Of a stretch of 64,000 nt of DNA, positions 59,287 to 64,000 are shown piece after piece. Source of the DNA: JASHUC01 sp035606175 (GTDB lineage Bacteria; Pseudomonadota; Gammaproteobacteria; Steroidobacterales; Steroidobacteraceae); assembly GCA_035606175.1 (NCBI GenBank), contig DATNFW010000013.1, forward strand, positions 1-64,000. The letters run 5' to 3'. A program made the translations under genes and the position numbers. Each line of letters begins with the position of its first letter. Position 1 is the stretch's first letter. The notes under the pieces are model-generated. The model was not told the DNA's origin. It saw nothing but the letters and a program-made list of their open reading frames with translations, and made no database searches.

Positions 59287-61110
59287 GTGAACGAGCGTGC
59301 ATTCGATCCGAAGGAGTACGTTGCCTCGCTTCCGCGTCGCCCGGGCGTCTACCGGATGTACGACGCGGCGGGCGAGCTGCTCTATGTCGGCAAGGCGCGA
59401 AATCTCAAGGACCGCGTCGGCACCTATTTCGCGCCGAACAATGTCTCGCCCAAGGTGCAGGCGCTCGTCCAACAGATTCGCGGGATCGAGGTCACGGTCA
59501 CGAATTCCGAGACCGAGGCGCTGCTGCTCGAGTACAACCTCATCAAGGAGCACAAGCCGCGCTTCAATGTCGTGCTACGCGATGACAAGAGCTTCCCGTA
59601 CATCCACCTCGCGACCGACCACGACTACCCTCGGCTCGCGTTTTACCGCGGCCCGCGAAATCTCCCCGGGCGCTATTTCGGCCCTTTCCCGAGCGCAGGC
59701 GCCGTGCGCGAGACGCTGCAGAGCCTGCAGAAGCTCTTTCTGATCCGTAATTGCCGCGACACCTTCTTCGCGAATCGGAGCCGGCCCTGCCTGCAGCATC
59801 AAATCGGGCGCTGCTCGGCGCCGTGCGTCGGGCTCGTCTCCCGCGAAACATACGCCGAAGACGTCGCGAGCGCCGTGAAGGTGCTCGAGGGGCGCAGCGC
59901 CGATCTCAACGCTCAACTCGCGGTGCGCATGGAGGAGGCGGCCGGCCGGCTCGAGTTCGAGCGGGCCGCGCGGCTGCGCGATCAGCTCGCGGCGCTCAAG
60001 CACATCCAGGCGCAGCAGATCGTCACCGCCGAAGCCGAGCGGGACGCGGATGTGCTCGCGCTCGTCGGCGAGCCGGGCGAGTATGCCGTGAGCGTGATGC
60101 TCGTGCGCGGCGGGCGTAATCTCGGCACGACGAGCTACTTTCCGCGTGCGACGCTCGCCGAGCCCGAGGAAGCGCTGCGCTCGTTCATGCTGCAGTACTA
60201 CGCCGGGCAAGACCCCGCCGTCGAGGTGCTCGTCGGCCGCGAGCTGCCCGATGCGGATTCGCTTGCCGATATTTTGCGCGAGCGCGCGGGCCACGAGGTT
60301 CGCATCCGCCACCCCCGCAGGGGAATGCCTTCGCGGTGGGTCGAGCTCGCACAGGAGAATGCGACGCAGGCGCTGCGCATGCGGCTCGCGCAGCGGCAGG
60401 GCGCAGAGGAAATGCTCGCGGCGCTCGCGGAGGCGCTCGATCTTCCGGAGCGACCCGCGAGGATCGAATGCTTCGATATCAGCCACACGGGCGGGGAAGG
60501 CACCGTCGCCTCCTGTGTCGTGTTCGATGGCGAAGGGCCACTCAAAAAGGAGTATCGGCGCTTCAATATCACGGGCATCACCCCGGGCGACGATTACGCC
60601 GCGCTCCACCAGGCGCTCGAGCGGCGCTACACGCGCATCCTCGGCGGCGAGGTACCGGTGCCCGATCTGCTACTCATCGACGGCGGCTCGGGACAAGTGG
60701 GCGAAGTGCACGCGGTGCTCGCCCAGCTCGGGTTCGGCGATCTCACGATCGTCGGCGTTGCGAAGGGCCCGGATCGCAGGCCGGGACAGGAGCGGCTGTT
60801 CATTTACGGCGCGGCCGCGCCGCGCGTGCTCGAGCCTCACTCCCCCGCGCTGCGTCTCATCCAGCGGGTGCGCGACGAGGCGCACCGCTTCGCGATCACC
60901 GGTCATCGTCGCCGCCGTGCGCGGCGCCACAACGAGTCGGTCCTCGAGACCATTCCCGGTCTCGGGCCCGCCAAAAGGCGCGCGCTTCTCAAGCATTTCG
61001 GCGGATTGCAGGGTGTGCTGAAGGCAGGTATGGCAGAATTCGAACAGGTCGAGGGAATCGGCGCATCGCTCGCGCGCATCATCTACGATCATCTGCATCC
61101 CGGCGCTTGA
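59287..61110 (+). CDS. uvrC: Excinuclease ABC subunit C
   Basis: A 607-residue nuclease. GIY-YIG domain at the N-terminus (GVYRMYDAAGELLYVGKARNLKDRV), cysteine cluster CRDTFF...CLQHQIGRCSAPCVG, UvrB-binding region (MEEAAGRLEFERAARLRDQL), RNase H-like domain (ECFDISHTGGEGTVAS, LLLIDGGSGQ) and C-terminal helix-hairpin-helix repeats (IPGLGPAKRRALLKHFGG). It makes both cuts in nucleotide excision repair. GTG start. Confidence 0.96.
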   Translation: MNERAFDPKEYVASLPRRPGVYRMYDAAGELLYVGKARNLKDRVGTYFAPNNVSPKVQALVQQIRGIEVTVTNSETEALLLEYNLIKEHKPRFNVVLRDDKSFPYIHLATDHDYPRLAFYRGPRNLPGRYFGPFPSAGAVRETLQSLQKLFLIRNCRDTFFANRSRPCLQHQIGRCSAPCVGLVSRETYAEDVASAVKVLEGRSADLNAQLAVRMEEAAGRLEFERAARLRDQLAALKHIQAQQIVTAEAERDADVLALVGEPGEYAVSVMLVRGGRNLGTTSYFPRATLAEPEEALRSFMLQYYAGQDPAVEVLVGRELPDADSLADILRERAGHEVRIRHPRRGMPSRWVELAQENATQALRMRLAQRQGAEEMLAALAEALDLPERPARIECFDISHTGGEGTVASCVVFDGEGPLKKEYRRFNITGITPGDDYAALHQALERRYTRILGGEVPVPDLLLIDGGSGQVGEVHAVLAQLGFGDLTIVGVAKGPDRRPGQERLFIYGAAAPRVLEPHSPALRLIQRVRDEAHRFAITGHRRRRARRHNESVLETIPGLGPAKRRALLKHFGGLQGVLKAGMAEFEQVEGIGASLARIIYDHLHPGA

Positions 61111-61165
61111 GCGTGCGCGCCGAAGTCGCTCGGAAGCCGAAGCTCAAGTTTTCAAAGCGCCCAAC

Positions 61166-61759
61166 GTGGAAAGTTATCCTTCGCGCCCGGCACATGCCGC
61201 GGATTCCTGGACTCTGCCCAACGTCCTGACCTGGGTGCGAATTGCCGCGATCCCGCTCGTCGTGATCGCGTTCTATCTGCCCGCCTCCTGGTCGGACCCT
61301 GCCGCGGGCCTGATCTTCGCCGCGGCGGGAGTTACGGACTCGCTCGACGGTTATCTCGCGCGGCGGCTCGGGCAGACCACCCGCCTCGGCGCATTCCTCG
61401 ATCCCGTTGCGGATAAGCTGATCGTCGCGACCGCGCTCGTGCTGCTTGTGAGCCGGGATCACCGACCGCTGATCGTTCTCACCGCCGCCGTCATCATCGG
61501 TCGCGAGATCGCGATCTCGGCCTTGCGCGAATGGATGGCGGAGCTCGGCAAGCGCCGCAAAGTCGCGGTCTCCATTCTCGGCAAGTACAAGACGATTCTG
61601 CAGATCGTCGGCCTCGCGATGATGCTGTACCGCCATCCGCTAGGTCCGTTGCCGCTATACCCGATCGGCGTCGCGCTTACGGTGCTTGCCGCGGCTCTCA
61701 CGCTGATCTCGATGGTGATGTACTTGCGCGCGGCATGGCCGCACCTGAGAGAAGGGTAG
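61166..61759 (+). CDS. pgsA: Phosphatidylglycerophosphate synthase
   Basis: A 197-residue CDP-alcohol phosphatidyltransferase with about five membrane helices. The motif D-G-x2-A-R-x8-G-x3-D-x3-D is complete in DSLDGYLARRLGQTTRLGAFLDPVADK. It makes phosphatidylglycerol phosphate. GTG 61166 is used. Position after uvrC is as in E. coli, but the tRNA genes often found next are absent. Confidence 0.94.
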   Translation: MESYPSRPAHAADSWTLPNVLTWVRIAAIPLVVIAFYLPASWSDPAAGLIFAAAGVTDSLDGYLARRLGQTTRLGAFLDPVADKLIVATALVLLVSRDHRPLIVLTAAVIIGREIAISALREWMAELGKRRKVAVSILGKYKTILQIVGLAMMLYRHPLGPLPLYPIGVALTVLAAALTLISMVMYLRAAWPHLREG

Positions 61760-61764
61760 TCTAG

Positions 61765-62850
61765 TCAAGTACTTAGGGATTGCACCTCATTTTTTTTCGA
61801 GCCGACGCCTGCGATGTAGAGGACCGACTCGGAGATGCCGTCCAACCCCAAGTCGCGCTCGATCAATGTGTCCCTCAGGGCGGCGGTGCTGAAGGGAGCC
61901 AGACCCAGCCTCGTTGCGGCGAGGCAGAAGGTCTGACACAGATGTCCCGTTTCGAGTAGGACGATCCGGTAAGCTCGAGCCTTCCCGTATTTCCACATGG
62001 TCCTCGCGAACACCGCCGTCATGATGAAAAGCGCGGCGGCCTGCGCAAAGTACGGCTGATCGGCGCAGTAGCGGCGCGCCATACTCGCCGTCGCTACGTG
62101 GGAGAGCCTCGCCAAGCTGTGAGCGCGGGCGCGATAGTGGTAAAGCCCCCGCTCGAGCCCTTCGATCCGCAAGGCCATGAGATAGACCTCCACCGGGTGT
62201 CTGGCACCGCCCGAAGGGCTGGTTTTGTAGGGAAGTCTCCCGAAGGCGCCGGCCTGAAGATATCCCTGGACTCCCCACGTCGATTGAAGCAGCGTCGAGA
62301 TTGCATGCAACGATACGGCACTCTTGCCGAATTGCCGATGGGTACGTCTGGCATGCAGCGTCTCGAAGAATGCATCCCCGGAGCGCTCGTGCGGCGGCAG
62401 GCGGATGACTTCGAGTCCGAGAACGGTTTTGAATTGTGGCGGAGCCGGGCCCGAGGGAAGGAGCTTCATCTTGCGCGCGAGGGGCCAGTCCGCGCCGATG
62501 TAGGCGGCATCCTTGGTCATGAAATGAAAGCCACCTTCGGGAAGCCACGCTCTCCAGGATGATTCGAGCAGTCGGTCGCGCGCGCTACCGGCCGAGCCAT
62601 GCTCGAGCAAGAGTTGCGCGTCGATCAACTTCAAAATCGCTGCGGCGACGCTTCGCGGGCTATACGCACGGAACTCCAGCAGCGCATCTTCGATGGTTCG
62701 CGGCTCGCAGAAGAAGCGAATCAGCTCCAGAGTGACCGGATTCGCCGCGAACGTCCTTCGGGTGAGGAAATTCGCGATCCGCAGCGCTCCGCTTTGCCAG
62801 TATGCAATCTGGCAGGATGCGCTTTGCAACCTCAACGAGGCTCGGGCCAC
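61765..62850 (-). CDS. SagB-type (ThcOx) flavin dehydrogenase
   Basis: A 361-residue protein. Residues 25-90 form a winged-helix-like N-terminal part (TLELIRFFCEPRTIEDALLEF). The nitroreductase domain follows with LHARRTHRQFG (FMN Arg), TSPSGGARHPVEVYLM and LLETGHLCQTFCLAATRLGLAP. SagB enzymes oxidise azolines in thiazole/oxazole peptides, but many orphans exist. No cyclodehydratase is visible on this side of the edge. It has a run of eight A near its 3' end. Confidence 0.85.
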   Translation of the reverse strand: MARASLRLQSASCQIAYWQSGALRIANFLTRRTFAANPVTLELIRFFCEPRTIEDALLEFRAYSPRSVAAAILKLIDAQLLLEHGSAGSARDRLLESSWRAWLPEGGFHFMTKDAAYIGADWPLARKMKLLPSGPAPPQFKTVLGLEVIRLPPHERSGDAFFETLHARRTHRQFGKSAVSLHAISTLLQSTWGVQGYLQAGAFGRLPYKTSPSGGARHPVEVYLMALRIEGLERGLYHYRARAHSLARLSHVATASMARRYCADQPYFAQAAALFIMTAVFARTMWKYGKARAYRIVLLETGHLCQTFCLAATRLGLAPFSTAALRDTLIERDLGLDGISESVLYIAGVGSKKNEVQSLST

Positions 62851-62866
62851 CGCGCGAGTCCCGCAC

Positions 62867-63088
62867 CTACTTCGGCCGGTGCAGGAATACCCACATGGAC
62901 TTCACCTGCGACTGCAGGTCCTGCAATCCGGTGTGCAGTTCCAGGCGAGTGATGTCTCCGGCGCGGTGGCGCCCGAGCAGCCTCGTCGCCTCGGCTTTGG
63001 CGTTGCGCGACAGCTGCCTCAGTTCTCTGAGCTCAACATTCTGAGACTTGCCGGACCGTCGTTTCGTGCGCCGCGTGTTCGAAGCCAT
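62867..63088 (-). CDS. Small basic hypothetical protein
   Basis: A 73-residue protein rich in Arg/Lys in its first third, then helical (ELRELRQLSRNAKAEATRLL, DLQSQVKSMWVF). GGGAGGGA lies 7 bases before ATG 63088, a strong ribosome site, which is why I call it real although its start overlaps the TPR gene end by 70 bases. It lies 16 bases before the SagB gene. It has no cysteine, so a classic thiazole precursor is unlikely. Confidence 0.5.
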   Translation of the reverse strand: MASNTRRTKRRSGKSQNVELRELRQLSRNAKAEATRLLGRHRAGDITRLELHTGLQDLQSQVKSMWVFLHRPK

Positions 63089-64000
63089 GTGCGAGTCCCT
63101 CCCGCTGTGGTTCGGAGTTCGATCGCCAATCTCATGCGACTCAGCAAAGCCGGGAACCTCCGGTCGCCGCGCAGGCTGCGAAGCAGAGGATCCGTCTTCA
63201 GGCCGAGCATTCCGGAATCGTGCGCTCGATAGGCGCGATCGAGCCATTGGAAGGCGTCGTCGGTCTCGCCGCGGAATGCGTGGACCGTGGCGATCTCGTA
63301 GGCGGCGGTGGGGCCGAAGCGGCTTGTCAGCGAATCGAGCGCGGCATCGGAGTCTTTGCGTCTGCCCATTCCCCAGTACACCATCGCGAGACCACCCAGT
63401 CGGTAGTCGTCGCTGCGCTCTTTCTCTATCGCCTGGAGCGCCTCGCCGAATCGGCGGAGTCGAAGCTGAGCGATGCCGACAGCGCTCTGCGCGCCGCCGA
63501 ATTCGGGATGCATGCGTAAAAGGCTGAGCCGGCTCTGAAGGCACTCCTCGAGGCGGTCGGCCGCGCACAGCGCGATTCCGAGAGAGTTCAAGGTGCTCGG
63601 ATCGAGCGGATTGCGCGCGAGCGCCTCCTGGTATTGTGCGACGGCTTCGCCGGCACTCCCGAGTACCAGCGCGAGGTCGCCCAGGGCGCCCGGAAGCAGT
63701 TCGAAGCGAGGGTCTATCGCGCGCACACGCTGCGTGTCCGCCTGCGCGGCCGCCCAATTCCACGCGACATTCATCTCGAACCCGGCTCGGGTGTAATACG
63801 CCCAGGCGAGCTTCGGATCGAGCCGGATCGCCCGCGCGAGCGCATCGGTGACTCGACTGCTCTGACTCGGCGATTGCGAGCCGCTCAGCACTTCCTGCAC
63901 CAGGTACGCGCTCGCGAGACGGGCCCACGTCAGAGCGTAGCCGGGGTCGATGCCGATCGCCTGTCGATAGAGCTCGATGGCTCGTTCGGTATCTCGCGCT
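63019..64000 (-). CDS. TPR repeat protein, C-terminal part (5' end outside window)
   Basis: At least 327 residues, open to the window end; upstream codons read RAIELYRQAIGIDPGYALTWARLASAYL, another TPR unit, so GTG 63900 is internal. Repeats include ALARAIRLDPKLAWAYYTRAGFE and AVAQYQEALARNPLDPSTLNSLGIAL. The end, YEIATVHAFRGETDDAFQWLDRAYRAHDSG...DPLLRSLRGDRRFPALL, matches C-termini of large regulators, cyclases or kinases with TPR tails. The N-terminal catalytic or DNA-binding part is not visible. Confidence 0.75.
   Translation of the reverse strand, partial: ARDTERAIELYRQAIGIDPGYALTWARLASAYLVQEVLSGSQSPSQSSRVTDALARAIRLDPKLAWAYYTRAGFEMNVAWNWAAAQADTQRVRAIDPRFELLPGALGDLALVLGSAGEAVAQYQEALARNPLDPSTLNSLGIALCAADRLEECLQSRLSLLRMHPEFGGAQSAVGIAQLRLRRFGEALQAIEKERSDDYRLGGLAMVYWGMGRRKDSDAALDSLTSRFGPTAAYEIATVHAFRGETDDAFQWLDRAYRAHDSGMLGLKTDPLLRSLRGDRRFPALLSRMRLAIELRTTAGGTRTWLRTRGARNDGPASLRMLSSEN

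Noticed and set aside
61760..61800. Palindrome AAGTACTT with a T-run after pgsA as a terminator
   Set aside because: The stem is only 8 bases and AT-rich, and the T-run lies well downstream inside the sagB coding region (KKN codons).
62867..63088. The small basic protein as a thiazole/oxazole precursor peptide
   Set aside because: It has no cysteine, few serines/threonines near the C-terminus, and a helical basic composition; adjacency to SagB alone is not enough.

Overview
This window is a gene-dense, high-GC stretch of bacterial chromosome that reads as a free-living gammaproteobacterium. The supporting signs are MnmA, NudJ and PurB in one gene run, a UvrC-PgsA pair, a CysB-length LysR regulator divergent from cysH, a bifunctional ThrA, MsrPQ, a true TatD and SirB. 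A hopanoid-associated glycosyltransferase (HpnB type), a UrcA protein, a PEP-CTERM protein and a class II DAHP synthase point toward the Xanthomonadales/Nevskiales/Steroidobacter side of the class; that placement is inference. I see no rRNA, tRNA, CRISPR array, insertion sequence or prophage. No gap between genes exceeds about 240 bases, and I see no convincing intrinsic terminator.

Layout. 1-6.5 kb: OmpW-like porin (cut by the window edge), a secreted lipoprotein hydrolase, a PAS histidine kinase, SirB, a Bax-inhibitor-1 protein and an Nramp-type transporter with no ordinary start codon. 6.5-12 kb: one minus-strand run pqiA-pqiB-cydA-cydB, joining an MCE lipid-transport pair to a CIO-type cytochrome bd oxidase. 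12-18.5 kb: an alpha/beta hydrolase with Asp at the nucleophile position, then a sulfur assimilation cluster (cysH, cysG, cysteine synthase, ferredoxin-NADP reductase) divergent from cysB. 18.6-22.6 kb: MaoC hydratase with a CoA-ester lyase, then a molybdenum-hydroxylase maturation set (xdhC, an unknown gene, a mocA/mobA-like gene). 22.8-27.8 kb: thrABC. 27.8-33.7 kb: NERD protein, tatD with an M20 peptidase, two secreted proteins, a quinone oxidoreductase whose ribosome-binding site lies in a long inverted repeat, and UrcA. 33.9-40.5 kb: LytS/LytR-type pair, hpnB with a threonine aldolase, a YgjP-like peptidase coupled to tryptophan dioxygenase, and a PEP-CTERM protein. 40.7-50 kb: msrPQ, then purB-(unknown)-nudJ-mnmA-acnA-HAD phosphatase. 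50-55.7 kb: fumC-nudL-mazG, facing a lysine-catabolism pair (saccharopine dehydrogenase, aminoadipate-semialdehyde dehydrogenase). 55.8-61.8 kb: DAHP synthase, isocitrate dehydrogenase, family 5 uracil-DNA glycosylase, uvrC, pgsA. 61.8-64 kb: a SagB-type flavin dehydrogenase, a small basic protein and a TPR protein cut by the edge.

Two properties recur. First, sixteen adjacent gene pairs overlap by exactly 1 or 4 bases (ATGA, GTGA, TTGA or TGATG), which implies heavy translational coupling and rescues several TTG and GTG starts. Second, several core enzymes carry in-frame 15- or 18-base tandem repeats at loops. The best candidates for something undescribed are the hairpin over the oxidoreductase start, the pqiAB-cydAB operon, the start-less Nramp gene and the orphan SagB locus.
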